Part shown: piece after piece, positions 14,250 through 25,823 of the stretch
How the letters are laid out: each line of letters opens with the position of its first letter
Numbering within the stretch: the stretch's first letter is position 1
Made by a program: the position numbers and the translations under genes
The notes under the pieces: generated by a model
Databases searched by the model: none
Told to the model about the DNA's origin: nothing
The model's input: only the letters and a program-made list of their open reading frames with translations
From: Verrucomicrobiota bacterium
GTDB lineage: Bacteria > Verrucomicrobiota > Verrucomicrobiia > Verrucomicrobiales > DEV007
Assembly: GCA_002862135.1 (NCBI GenBank)
Contig: PKCI01000017.1
Coordinates: 1-36,051, forward strand
Direction: 5' to 3'
Length of the DNA stretch: 36,051 nt

Positions 14250-16988
14250 ATGAGCGTCCCATCCGAGCCGACGAACAACACATTCAACCCATCTGAGTCA
14301 GATCAGAGCATCAGGGAACGGGGCATGGCCTCGATTGAAACTGAGCTTCGCGAAACCATGGAAGGACTTCGCGATGTCCTTCGGTCAGCGGGGCAGGATC
14401 ATCTTGCAGCGCTGCTCCCGTGGCTGAATAATTCGAAAGAAACCGCGACTCTTGCCGAAGCTGGTGATATAGCTGAGGTTTATTCCATCGCGTTTCAATT
14501 GCTCGATATGGTCGAAGAGCGGGTGGGCTTCGAATTTCGTCGAGACCGTGAAGCGAAGCTGGGGCCGGAGTCCGAGAAAGGGTTGTGGCCTCGTTGCCTC
14601 CGGGCACTCAGGAACGAGGAATTTACCGAAGAAGAAATCGCAGAGGCGATGAGCCATGTCCGGATTGAGCCGGTTTTTACGGCGCACCCGACGGAAGCGA
14701 AGCGACCCAGTGTGCGTGAGCGTCACCGCGACCTCTATGACCGCCTTCACGGCATGGAGGAACATGGTCTGACTAGAGAAGAGAAAGTGACTGCCCGCGA
14801 AGACTTCCTGACAGCGCTCGAGGCACTTTGGAACACCGGGGAAATCCACGTGGAGCGACCTACTGTGGAGCGCGAACTGCGCAACGCACTTTATTACCTG
14901 CGCGAGGTCTTTCCTGAAACGGTAGAGAGAATTGGCCAGCGACTGGAATGGTCGTGGGAATCGGCCGGCTTTTCACTGGACACCTTGAAGAAAGCCGGCG
15001 GCGGGCCGAAGATGCGATTCGGTCTGTGGATCGGCGGAGATCGCGATGGGCACCCGTTCGTCACCGCTGAAGTGACCCGCAAAACCCTGCAGGAACTTCG
15101 ACTTCAGGCGGTGAAGCTTTTCCGCCGGGAGCTGGCTACCGTTGCCCAGGAGTTGACGGTTTCAGCTCCGGCGCATCCAGCTTCCGAATCCCTGACGCAT
15201 CGCATCGATGAGTTGGCTAAGTCTCTCGGGGAAGAAGGGAAATACATTCTGGGCCGTAACCCCGAGGAACCCTGGCGTGCCTTTGGCTACCTGCTGCGGG
15301 CCAGACTGGAAAACGAAGATGCAGTCACAGTGGAACAACTGGAAGCCGATCTCGAGTTGATGAATGATTCACTCGTCGCGATCGGAGCAAAACGCCTTGC
15401 TGGACGTGTGGTGCAACCGGTAATTCGCAAGTTGAAGACTTTCGGCCTCCACCTCGCCGAACTGGATGTTCGCCAGAACAGTGAGTTTCACGATAAAGCG
15501 ATGTCTCAATTGTTGCAGGCTGCCAGCGTGGAAGACGGTGAGAACTTTGGCGATTGGCCGGAAGAAAAACGGGTCGCTTTTCTCAGTGAGGAGCTTGAGT
15601 CACCCCGTCCGTTCCTGCACCCGGATCAGTCGGCCGGAAGCGAAGCGGATGCAGTTAGGAGTTGTTACCAGGTTCTCGACGAACAACGGCGCAAGAGGGG
15701 CGAAGGATTGGGCAGTCTCATCGTCAGCATGACGCGCCAACTTTCCGATCTGCTGGCAGTTCACCTTTTTGCCCGCGAAGCAGGTTTGACCGAACTGGTA
15801 GACGGCAAAACGACGTGCGTGCTACAGGTGGTACCACTCCTCGAGACTCTCGGAGACCTTGAAAATGCGGCGGGCATCGTGGATGAGTATTTAAGCCATC
15901 CTGTGACGAAACGAAACCTTTCGATCGCCTCTGACGAGGAGCGCCCGGTCCAGCAGATCATGCTGGGTTACAGTGACAGCAATAAGGACGGTGGTATTCT
16001 CGCCAGCCAGTGGGGACTCCAGAAAGCGCAGCGGGCCGTGACTAAAGTTGGCAGAAAACACGGGGTCGCCTTTCGCTTTTTTCACGGCCGCGGCGGTACT
16101 GTCAGTCGCGGGGCTGGCCCGACGAACTGGTTCATGCGGGCATTGCCTCATGGTTCTTTGTCAGGGGATTTCCGCATGACGGAGCAGGGCGAGACTATTG
16201 CCCGCAAGTATGCATACCCTGACAATGCTGCCTATCACCTAGAGAGCCTCGAAGCCTGCGTCACCCGGACCACAGTGAAGAACCTACGAGAAGAAGCACC
16301 TGAGGATCCTGGCATCGATCTCTTTCCGACACTCGCAGCTACCAGCATGAAGGCTTACCGCCAACTCTTGGAAGAGCCTAACTTCATGAATTTTTACAGG
16401 CAGGCCACTCCGATCGATGCGCTCGAACAGAACCAGATGGGTTCGCGGCCTTCGAGACGCACGGGCAGCGCAACGCTTGATGATCTGAGAGCGATTCCTT
16501 GGGTATTCAGCTGGACCCAGGCGAGGTTTTATCTTCCCGGATGGTATGGCGCGGGAACAGCTCTTGAAACATTAAAACAGGAGCAGCCTGATGATTTTGC
16601 CCGACTCGCCAGTTCGATTGGCGAGTCTACCTTCGCCCGTTACGTTTTTACCAGTATTGAGACGAACCTGATGAGCTCCAGTCCCGAGTTGATGAAGGCC
16701 TATGCCTCGCTCGTGGAAGACGACGAAATCCGAGAACGTTTCATGGCAAAGATTGACACTGAGTATCGACTGCTCTCCGACCGCCTCGCAGATCTGTTTC
16801 CAACACCAATACGGGATCGCCGTCCGCGCTACGCCAAGACCCTCGCTCTCCGGGACGAGCCATTACGCACCCTGCACCTGCAACAGGTGGAACTGTTGAG
16901 GGAATGGCGGAAAGGCGACTCTGACCTTCCTCGCGAAATCATCTTTTCAATCAGTGCGATTGCGAGCGGATTGCGCACGACGGGATAG
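14250..16988 (+). CDS. ppc: Phosphoenolpyruvate carboxylase
   Basis: 912 residues, the usual size for the bacterial enzyme (880-950). Catalytic landmarks are present: His146 in VFTAHPTEAKR, Lys579 in GYSDSNKDGG, and the loop FFHGRGGTVSRGAGPT with His612-Gly-Arg. The allosteric-site region near the C-terminus and the terminal glycine are also there; the last four residues are RTTG rather than the more common xNTG. The cytoplasmic enzyme adds bicarbonate to phosphoenolpyruvate to make oxaloacetate, refilling the TCA cycle. The ATG at 14250 has GGAAG about 8 nt before it, a moderate ribosome-binding site. It lies 99 bp after the sigma-54 activator, so joint transcription is possible but unproven. 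Confidence 0.97.
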   Translation: MSVPSEPTNNTFNPSESDQSIRERGMASIETELRETMEGLRDVLRSAGQDHLAALLPWLNNSKETATLAEAGDIAEVYSIAFQLLDMVEERVGFEFRRDREAKLGPESEKGLWPRCLRALRNEEFTEEEIAEAMSHVRIEPVFTAHPTEAKRPSVRERHRDLYDRLHGMEEHGLTREEKVTAREDFLTALEALWNTGEIHVERPTVERELRNALYYLREVFPETVERIGQRLEWSWESAGFSLDTLKKAGGGPKMRFGLWIGGDRDGHPFVTAEVTRKTLQELRLQAVKLFRRELATVAQELTVSAPAHPASESLTHRIDELAKSLGEEGKYILGRNPEEPWRAFGYLLRARLENEDAVTVEQLEADLELMNDSLVAIGAKRLAGRVVQPVIRKLKTFGLHLAELDVRQNSEFHDKAMSQLLQAASVEDGENFGDWPEEKRVAFLSEELESPRPFLHPDQSAGSEADAVRSCYQVLDEQRRKRGEGLGSLIVSMTRQLSDLLAVHLFAREAGLTELVDGKTTCVLQVVPLLETLGDLENAAGIVDEYLSHPVTKRNLSIASDEERPVQQIMLGYSDSNKDGGILASQWGLQKAQRAVTKVGRKHGVAFRFFHGRGGTVSRGAGPTNWFMRALPHGSLSGDFRMTEQGETIARKYAYPDNAAYHLESLEACVTRTTVKNLREEAPEDPGIDLFPTLAATSMKAYRQLLEEPNFMNFYRQATPIDALEQNQMGSRPSRRTGSATLDDLRAIPWVFSWTQARFYLPGWYGAGTALETLKQEQPDDFARLASSIGESTFARYVFTSIETNLMSSSPELMKAYASLVEDDEIRERFMAKIDTEYRLLSDRLADLFPTPIRDRRPRYAKTLALRDEPLRTLHLQQVELLREWRKGDSDLPREIIFSISAIASGLRTTG

Positions 16989-17033
16989 TGTTCTCATACC
17001 CGAGCGACAGAATTTTACTCAACTGCGAAACGG

Positions 17034-17162
17034 TTGTTTTTTAATTCGACACTATGGAATTACCTCGAAGTGCGGGTCGATGCCGCCAATTGGGCGATCA
17101 ATGACCGGCAGGTGTTGGGAAAGGAGCGGTTGGTAGCGTTTGCGGGATTCACCGTTTCGTGA
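17034..17162 (+). CDS. Short ORF between ppc and dnaE (uncertain)
   Basis: A 42-residue frame from a TTG codon to TGA, in the same frame as the end of ppc and open all the way back to its TAG. The translation (starts LFFNSTLWNYLEVRVDAAN) has a balanced composition that looks protein-like, but there is no Shine-Dalgarno sequence and no family is recognised. It may be a remnant of a gene, a small protein, or chance. It ends 28 nt before the TATAAT box in front of dnaE. Confidence 0.2.
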   Translation: MFFNSTLWNYLEVRVDAANWAINDRQVLGKERLVAFAGFTVS

Positions 17163-17170
17163 TTGCCCGC

Positions 17171-17196
17171 TTGAGACAAATTTCGGAGGATATAAT
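17171..17196 (+). promoter_or_regulatory. Candidate promoter of dnaE
   Basis: TTGAGA (17171-17176) and a perfect TATAAT (17191-17196). The spacer is 14 nt, shorter than the ideal 17, so the -35 assignment is weak and the -10 the stronger part. The start codon of dnaE is 83 nt downstream. Confidence 0.45.
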
Positions 17197-17278
17197 TGCG
17201 GATTTTATTCGTTCTTCTTGCCGTCGAAAAGGCTTTCTCTAGAATGTGGGATCGGTCTCTTTTTGACTGTTTCGCACA

Positions 17279-20200
17279 ATGCCCACCGACCCGTTTATCC
17301 ACCTTCATCTGCACACTGAATACTCGACCCTCGACGGGGCGGTGCGAATTAAGGATCTGATCAAGAAAGCCCAGCGCTGCAAGATGCCCGCGGTGGCGAT
17401 GACCGATCATGGAAACATTTTCGGTGCTATTGATTTCTATCAGGCAGCTAAGGCAACGGAGGCCAACGATGAGGAATCCACGGTCAAGCCAATCATAGGT
17501 TGCGAGGCCTACTTGACACCTCCCGGGGTGAAGCTGTCAGAGAAAAAGCCCCAGGCCGTGTCGGTTGGGAATTCGGCCAGGAAGAAAAGAAATTCCCACT
17601 TAACCCTCCTCGCAGCAACGAACAAGGGATACGAGAACCTTATGAAGCTGACCAGCATAGGTCACCTCGAGGGGATGTATTACAAGCCGCGGATCGACAA
17701 GGAAACGTTGGCAGAGCACTCCGAAGGGCTCATCTGCATGAGCGGTTGTATCAACGGCGAGGTCAATCAGATGATCCAGAATGAGAATCTGGATGGAGCT
17801 CGTAAGAGTGTCGGGGAATTCGTGGATATCTTTGGTCGCGAAAATTTCTTTCTCGAGGTGCATGACCATGGTTTCGCCGAGCAGACCATGTGTACGAAGC
17901 AGATGGTGGAGTTTGGCAAGGAATTCAATCTCGGACTGGTTGCGGCGAATGACGTTCACTTTCTCAATCAAAAAGACCACGACGCGCACGATGTCATGAT
18001 CTGCATTGGCACTGGTTCGCTCCTCATGGATGAGAACCGGATGAAGTATTCCCCCGAGGTTTACTTCAAGACGACCAACGAGATGCGCCGTCTGTTCAAG
18101 GACATTCCTGAGGCGATTTCCAATACGCTCCAAATAGCCGACATGTGCAACGTTGAGATCCACCTCGACTCGACCAGCTCGGAAAAGTATCCGCAATTCG
18201 AATCTCCTGACGGCAGTTCTCGCGAAGCTTATTTCCGCAAGGTCTGTTTCGAAGGCCTCCGGATGCGCTACGGCGATCGAGCGGACAATGACGAAGAACT
18301 TCGCAAGCGTCTTGATTACGAGATTGGAATCATGGAGAAGATGGGTTTTGTCTCCTACTTCCTGATTACCTGGGACTTCGTCAAATGGGCGAAGGACAAT
18401 GGGGTACCGGTAGGTCCGGGTCGTGGTTCAGCGGCAGGTTCTCTGGTCGCTTACGTGTTGGAAATCACCGATATCTGTCCGATCCGATTTGGCCTGATAT
18501 TTGAGCGATTCCTCAATCCTGAACGCGTCTCACCGCCGGATATTGATATTGACTTCTGCCAGCCGCGACGGGCCAAAGTGATCGATTACGTGCGACGCAA
18601 ATACGGTGAGCGAGCTGTGTCACACATCATAACATTCCAGACTCTTGGAGCGAAGAGTGTGGTGCGGGACGTGGGTCGCGTTATGGGACTAAGCTACTCG
18701 GAGGGCAACCGGGTCGCCAAGATGATTCCCAACGAACTCAATATCACCCTGGCAGATGCCCGCAAAAAGAATCCGGAGTTGCGGGAAGAGCTCGAAAATA
18801 ATCCAACCATTGCCGAACTCTGGAAATACTCGACCTACCTAGAGGGTTTAACCCGGGGAACTGGTATCCATGCGGCGGGTGTCGTGATGGGTGACCGCGA
18901 ACTCACGGACTACGTGCCGCTGGTGCGAGGCAAGGAAGGGGAGGTGGTGACCCAGTATGCGATGGCACCGCTGACCGAACTGGGGATGTTGAAGATGGAT
19001 TTCCTTGGTCTCAAAACCCTGACTGTGATTCAGGATGCGCTGGATCTGATTCATGAGCACACTCCAGACTTCATAATCGACAACGACGGCTTCGATGACA
19101 AAGCCACCTTTGATCTCCTCAACCGCGGCGAAACGACCGCGGTGTTCCAGTTGGAATCCGGTGGCATGATGAACCTCTGTCGCCAGTTCGATGTGAACCA
19201 GATTGAAGATATTATTGCGTTGATCGCGCTCTATCGCCCAGGTCCGATGGACCTCATTCCTGATTTCATTGACCGAAAGAAGGGCAAGAAAAAGGTCAAG
19301 TATCTCCACCCTTTGCTGGAGGAGGCGAGTGAGGAAACTTATGGGATTTTAATCTACCAGGAGCAGGTACAACGAGCCGCCAACCTGCTGGCTGGCTACT
19401 CACTTGGCGAGGCTGACCTTCTCCGCCGTGCTATGGGTAAAAAGAAGCTCTCAGTCATGATCGAGCAGCGCAAGAAGTTCGTGGAAGGTTGCGACAGGGT
19501 AAACAAAATCCCTGAGAAGCAGGCTAACGAGATCTTTGACTTGCTGGAGAAATTCGCCGGGTACGGATTTAACAAGTCGCACTCGGCAGCTTATGGCTTG
19601 GTCAGTTATCAAACGGCGTTTCTCAAAGCGAACTTCCCGGTTGAATTCATGTGTGGGGTTCTTAGTAACGAGATCAACAACATGGACAAGATCTCAATCT
19701 TCGTGGCCGAGTGTCAGCGTATGGGGATTGAAATCCTGGCGCCGGACGTGAATCGCAGTTCTCTTAAATTCTGCCCTGAAAAACTCCCCAACGGAAAAGA
19801 CGCGATTCGATTCGGTCTGTCCGCGATCAAGAACGTGGGCGGCGCAGCGATGGAAACAGCGATTGCCGACCGGGAGGCGAACGGCGAGTACAAATCGCTG
19901 GAGGAATTCGCGAGCCGTCTCGACAGCAAGTCGGTGAACCGGAAGATTCTCGAAAATCTGATCAAGGCCGGAGCCTTCGATTTCACACTGGAGCGACGCG
20001 ATGAGATGTTCTCCCGCGTTGGCCAAGTTATCGCAGGGTCCAGTGAGGCACAGAGGGATCGTCAATCCGGGCAGGCAGCTTTGTTCGACATGAACGAGCT
20101 CATGTCAGCGGCTCCAGCTCCGGATGTGATCGAAGAGGACAAGGTTGAGTGGAATCAGCGCGAATACCTCACTCAAGAAAAAGACCTACTCGGTTTCTAC

Positions 20201-20914
20201 GTCACGGGTCACCCGCTCGACGAATACCGCAGTGTAATCGAGAAAGGGAAGTATTTAGACGTCAAAGACCTACCCCAGATGAAACCGGGCAAGAAAAGTC
20301 AGCGCTTTGCCGGACTAATCGTTGAATCGACTGTCAAGTATACCAAGCGCGAAGGAAAACCGTTCGCGATCCTCAGGTTGGAGGATTTCTCAGGCCACAC
20401 TGAGGTGATGGTGTGGAATGAAACCTACCAGAAGTGCAACCCCTACCTGGAAAAGGGAAGGGTGATTGAGCTGAAGGCCAAGGTGGAACAGGACAATCTC
20501 AGCGAGGAGAACCGCCTCACCGCGGATGAGATCCGGGAGTTGTCCCCGGGCGCTGATGCGACGACCGTCTCCGTCGATCCGCTGGCTCGACAGCGCGCCA
20601 TGATGGAAGCGCACGGGGGCCAGACTAACGGAACACATGGTCATTCCAATGGGCAAACCGTCCGAAGTAGTGATAATGGACACCAGGACCAGCCGCCTTT
20701 TGCGATGCCTGTGTTGCTGCACCTGGATTCTGTTCGTGATACGGTGTCGACGATTAAAATAATTCGCACTGCCGCTCAGCAATTTCCCGGGGACCGTCCC
20801 CTGCAGATAGAAGTGCGGCGTGCCAACGGACAACGCGTAACTCTTGAGGCTGGAAAGTCCTACCGCGTGTCGGATGAGTTTATCAAGAGTGGCGGTGTGG
20901 AAGCGTGGGTTTAG
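17279..20914 (+). CDS. dnaE: DNA polymerase III alpha subunit
   Basis: 1211 residues, a little longer than the E. coli protein. The PHP domain at the N-terminus keeps metal-binding motifs (HLHTEYSTLDG, MTDHGNIFG and NDVHF), so an intact PHP site is possible. The polymerase active site is PDIDIDFCQPRR, with the Gly-rich palm loop PVGPGRGSAAGSLVAYVL before it. The tail has helix-hairpin-helix and OB-fold regions (RFAGLIVESTVKYTKREGKP, then FSGHTEVMVWNETY), then a His/Asn-rich linker (about 1107-1140) and a final beta-rich domain. It is the catalytic subunit of the replicative polymerase. The ATG at 17279 lacks a Shine-Dalgarno sequence; an alternative start was not needed, because alignment of the PHP start agrees with it. 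Confidence 0.97.
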   Translation: MPTDPFIHLHLHTEYSTLDGAVRIKDLIKKAQRCKMPAVAMTDHGNIFGAIDFYQAAKATEANDEESTVKPIIGCEAYLTPPGVKLSEKKPQAVSVGNSARKKRNSHLTLLAATNKGYENLMKLTSIGHLEGMYYKPRIDKETLAEHSEGLICMSGCINGEVNQMIQNENLDGARKSVGEFVDIFGRENFFLEVHDHGFAEQTMCTKQMVEFGKEFNLGLVAANDVHFLNQKDHDAHDVMICIGTGSLLMDENRMKYSPEVYFKTTNEMRRLFKDIPEAISNTLQIADMCNVEIHLDSTSSEKYPQFESPDGSSREAYFRKVCFEGLRMRYGDRADNDEELRKRLDYEIGIMEKMGFVSYFLITWDFVKWAKDNGVPVGPGRGSAAGSLVAYVLEITDICPIRFGLIFERFLNPERVSPPDIDIDFCQPRRAKVIDYVRRKYGERAVSHIITFQTLGAKSVVRDVGRVMGLSYSEGNRVAKMIPNELNITLADARKKNPELREELENNPTIAELWKYSTYLEGLTRGTGIHAAGVVMGDRELTDYVPLVRGKEGEVVTQYAMAPLTELGMLKMDFLGLKTLTVIQDALDLIHEHTPDFIIDNDGFDDKATFDLLNRGETTAVFQLESGGMMNLCRQFDVNQIEDIIALIALYRPGPMDLIPDFIDRKKGKKKVKYLHPLLEEASEETYGILIYQEQVQRAANLLAGYSLGEADLLRRAMGKKKLSVMIEQRKKFVEGCDRVNKIPEKQANEIFDLLEKFAGYGFNKSHSAAYGLVSYQTAFLKANFPVEFMCGVLSNEINNMDKISIFVAECQRMGIEILAPDVNRSSLKFCPEKLPNGKDAIRFGLSAIKNVGGAAMETAIADREANGEYKSLEEFASRLDSKSVNRKILENLIKAGAFDFTLERRDEMFSRVGQVIAGSSEAQRDRQSGQAALFDMNELMSAAPAPDVIEEDKVEWNQREYLTQEKDLLGFYVTGHPLDEYRSVIEKGKYLDVKDLPQMKPGKKSQRFAGLIVESTVKYTKREGKPFAILRLEDFSGHTEVMVWNETYQKCNPYLEKGRVIELKAKVEQDNLSEENRLTADEIRELSPGADATTVSVDPLARQRAMMEAHGGQTNGTHGHSNGQTVRSSDNGHQDQPPFAMPVLLHLDSVRDTVSTIKIIRTAAQQFPGDRPLQIEVRRANGQRVTLEAGKSYRVSDEFIKSGGVEAWV

Positions 20915-20944
20915 GGCCGCACGAAGGCTAGTTTTGCGAGCCCA

Positions 20945-21964
20945 TCACTTGCTAACGGCGCCCTTAAATTTCACCACTGCGTTGGCGATTGAGTCGGCGA
21001 TTTTCTGGCGGTAAGCAGAGTCATGGACTAGTTTGCTCTCGGTCGGGTTGGTGATGAAGCCGCCTTCGAAAAGGATCGCCGGCTTGTTGATGCCGCGAAG
21101 CACGTTGAAACGGGCGCGTTTGATGCCGCGGTCGATGGGCCGAAGCTCATGAATAATGTGGGCGTGAACTGCGGTAGCAAGAGCGATGTTTTCTGCGTCG
21201 CGAACATTGCCGCTCAGCGGCGAGCTCCAGGGGCTGCCACCGTTGGTGGATCGAGTGCCCTGCGGGGCGAGAGCATAGGTTTCAATGCCCTTCCCTGTGC
21301 TCGAACCCGATGCGTTGTAATGAATGCTGATAAAGATGGCGTTCCGGGCGCGGTTGGCGATGTCGACCCGCTGACTCAGGGTAAGGAACGTGTCATTACT
21401 TCGGGTCATGATCGTTTTGAATCCCCGCGCTTTCAGCGCGTTCTCAAGGCGAATGGCTGTGTCGAGGGAATAGTCCTTTTCGTATCCGCTGATGCCTCTG
21501 GCCCCGGAATCGTGGGCGCCATGGCCGGCGTCAATGACAACGGTGTCAAAACTGATCGGCTTCTTGATGTAGCTGGGACGAACCACCGGATCGACCAACT
21601 TGGCGAGGTCGACCGTCGAAAGCATCGCTTTGCCGCCACTCTCGATGACGGGGAAGCTGAGATTGAACATGATGTTGTTTACGTAAATCGCCTGCGACCC
21701 GATTTTCCAGGTCATCACGAGGCTGGGATGCTTGAAAAGGCGGTTTTTGTCTTCCTTAGCGAATCGTTGAAACTGATAAAATTTTGCCACATTCTCGTCG
21801 GAGACATACTCTCGGCCACCGAGGCGGTAGATTTCCCAGTCTTTTGCCCCGATAGTGCTTGGAGAGCAAGCAAACAGAACCGCGCCTGCCAGAAAACTCA
21901 GGCCGGAAGCGGAGATTACGCGCGGCATCCTCATGGGATGGGACTGTCGTGCGAAGAATCGCAT
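20945..21964 (-). CDS. N-acetylmuramoyl-L-alanine amidase (Amidase_3), exported
   Basis: A zinc amidase of 339 residues from ATG 21964, though ATGs at 21934 or 21928 also give a signal peptide (hydrophobic segment ISASGLSFLAGAVLF). The catalytic domain occupies the C-terminal half: zinc ligands lie in VVIDAGHGAHDSGA (His), YEKDYSLD (Glu) and ISIHYNAS (His), and the catalytic Glu is in ILFEGGFITNP. Ahead of it a short domain (about 25-120) contains hydrophobic repeats such as AIYVNNIMFNLSFPV, resembling a copper-amine-oxidase-like or AMIN-type beta domain. It hydrolyses the bond between muramic acid and the stem peptide in the periplasm, for daughter-cell separation. It converges with dnaE (30 bp gap) and diverges from valS. 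Confidence 0.9.
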   Translation of the reverse strand: MRFFARQSHPMRMPRVISASGLSFLAGAVLFACSPSTIGAKDWEIYRLGGREYVSDENVAKFYQFQRFAKEDKNRLFKHPSLVMTWKIGSQAIYVNNIMFNLSFPVIESGGKAMLSTVDLAKLVDPVVRPSYIKKPISFDTVVIDAGHGAHDSGARGISGYEKDYSLDTAIRLENALKARGFKTIMTRSNDTFLTLSQRVDIANRARNAIFISIHYNASGSSTGKGIETYALAPQGTRSTNGGSPWSSPLSGNVRDAENIALATAVHAHIIHELRPIDRGIKRARFNVLRGINKPAILFEGGFITNPTESKLVHDSAYRQKIADSIANAVVKFKGAVSK

Positions 21965-22112
21965 AAGGGATGTGGCAGGGGGCGTCAACCCTCAGGGCTC
22001 GTCGAAAAGAAAAGAAAAGTTAAGCGATTTCAAGAACGAACGCAATGGGTGAAATGGGGATTTCAGTTTTACAAATTGGCGCAATCAAGAAATAGTTTCG
22101 CGCCCATCAATT

Positions 22113-22119
22113 GGGAGGT
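22113..22119 (+). promoter_or_regulatory. valS: Strong ribosome-binding site of valS
   Basis: GGGAGGT ends 4 nt before the ATG at 22124. It decides the start of valS, because the same frame stays open for 975 bp upstream across the amidase gene. It is the best Shine-Dalgarno sequence in the window; most genes here have none. Confidence 0.8.
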
Positions 22120-22123
22120 CCCT

Positions 22124-24811
<2,688 letters not shown>

Positions 24812-25016
24812 GCACTCGCAGACTTAACCGTGGTCGTATCGAGTCAACAGGCCGGCTAGTGGTAAGATCCTTGCTATTTTCATTACGTGTCGATACACCA
24901 ATGACACTTACGATCTGGCATCACCGGAAGATCTCGAGATGGACCCTGCAGCGATCCCCAGCTCACGTTTTGAGTATCGGGCTTGAGTTAGGGCATCAGT
25001 TCCGTAAACTCGACTC

Positions 25017-25805
25017 ATGGATCTCGGACTGGCGAAAAAAGGGGCTCTCGTGATGGCTTCTAGCGGAGGCATTGGTCGAGGCGTGGCCGCGGAACTGGCT
25101 AGCGAGGGAGCGCGCGTGATGCTGTTCGCGCGATCCGAAGAGAAACTTATTGATGCCGCATCGGCAATTGAAGCTGAGACTGGTAACCGTCCGCTCTATA
25201 CCGTGGGAGACATCACTTCTGCGGACGATGTTTATGGCGTTGTGGAGAAAACGGTCGCCGAGTTTGGCGGGCTTTGGGCCTTGTTCAACAACACGGGTGG
25301 CCCGCCCGCGGGAGGCTTTGAGGATTTTGATGATGCGGCTTGGCAGACCGCCTTTGAATTGACCACGCTGGGTTATGTCAGGGCGATCAGGGCGGCATTG
25401 ATTCCAATGAAAGCCGCTGGAGGAGGGCGTATTGTGAATAACACGTCGGTCTCGACAAAAACAGCGATTGATTCGCTGCTTCTCTCCAATGTTTTTCGGT
25501 CAGGGTTGGTTGGTCTTGGGAAATCATTGGCACGGGAACTGGGACCCGCGGGGATCCTGGTGAACACGGTTGGTCCGGGTCGTATTGATACAGAGAGGAT
25601 TGAACAACTGGACACAATCTGGGCCGGCCAGGCGGGGATCAGCTTTGATGAACAGCGCAACCGATCTCAGGCGGCAATTCCTTTGCAACGTTATGGTTCC
25701 CCAGCTGATTTTGGGCGGATCGTGGCGTTCCTCTGTTCAGAAGCCAACGCTTACGTTACGGGTCAGAATATTCTGATCGACGGCGCTATGGTGGAAGCCT
25801 ACTAA
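25017..25805 (+). CDS. SDR-like oxidoreductase lacking the catalytic Tyr and Lys
   Basis: 262 residues with the SDR Rossmann fold. The cofactor loop is ASSGGIGRG (14-22) instead of TGxxxGxG; the NNTGG motif (about 91-95) and GPGRIDTER after strand 6 are present. In the catalytic helix, Ser157 (SNVFRSG) sits where the active-site Tyr should be and Arg161 where the Lys should be. This matches a known divergent subgroup of SDR proteins, resembling beta-ketoacyl-ACP reductase but lacking the tetrad, so it is a family trait rather than a broken gene. The C-terminus keeps the usual FLCSEANAYVTGQNILIDGAM. The activity is unclear. It follows valS after 205 bp and has no Shine-Dalgarno sequence; it converges with the GT2 gene, leaving 18 bp. 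Confidence 0.85.
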   Translation: MDLGLAKKGALVMASSGGIGRGVAAELASEGARVMLFARSEEKLIDAASAIEAETGNRPLYTVGDITSADDVYGVVEKTVAEFGGLWALFNNTGGPPAGGFEDFDDAAWQTAFELTTLGYVRAIRAALIPMKAAGGGRIVNNTSVSTKTAIDSLLLSNVFRSGLVGLGKSLARELGPAGILVNTVGPGRIDTERIEQLDTIWAGQAGISFDEQRNRSQAAIPLQRYGSPADFGRIVAFLCSEANAYVTGQNILIDGAMVEAY

Positions 25806-25823
25806 GCTGGCCACGCAGTTCTG

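Noticed and set aside
17060-17410. 116-codon minus-strand frame over the dnaE start
   Set aside because: It covers the conserved PHP start of dnaE and shows no family features.
21149-22123. Upstream extension of the valS reading frame for 975 bp
   Set aside because: It lies antisense to the amidase gene and lacks similarity to ValRS. The strong Shine-Dalgarno sequence at 22113 and the family start fix the start at 22124.
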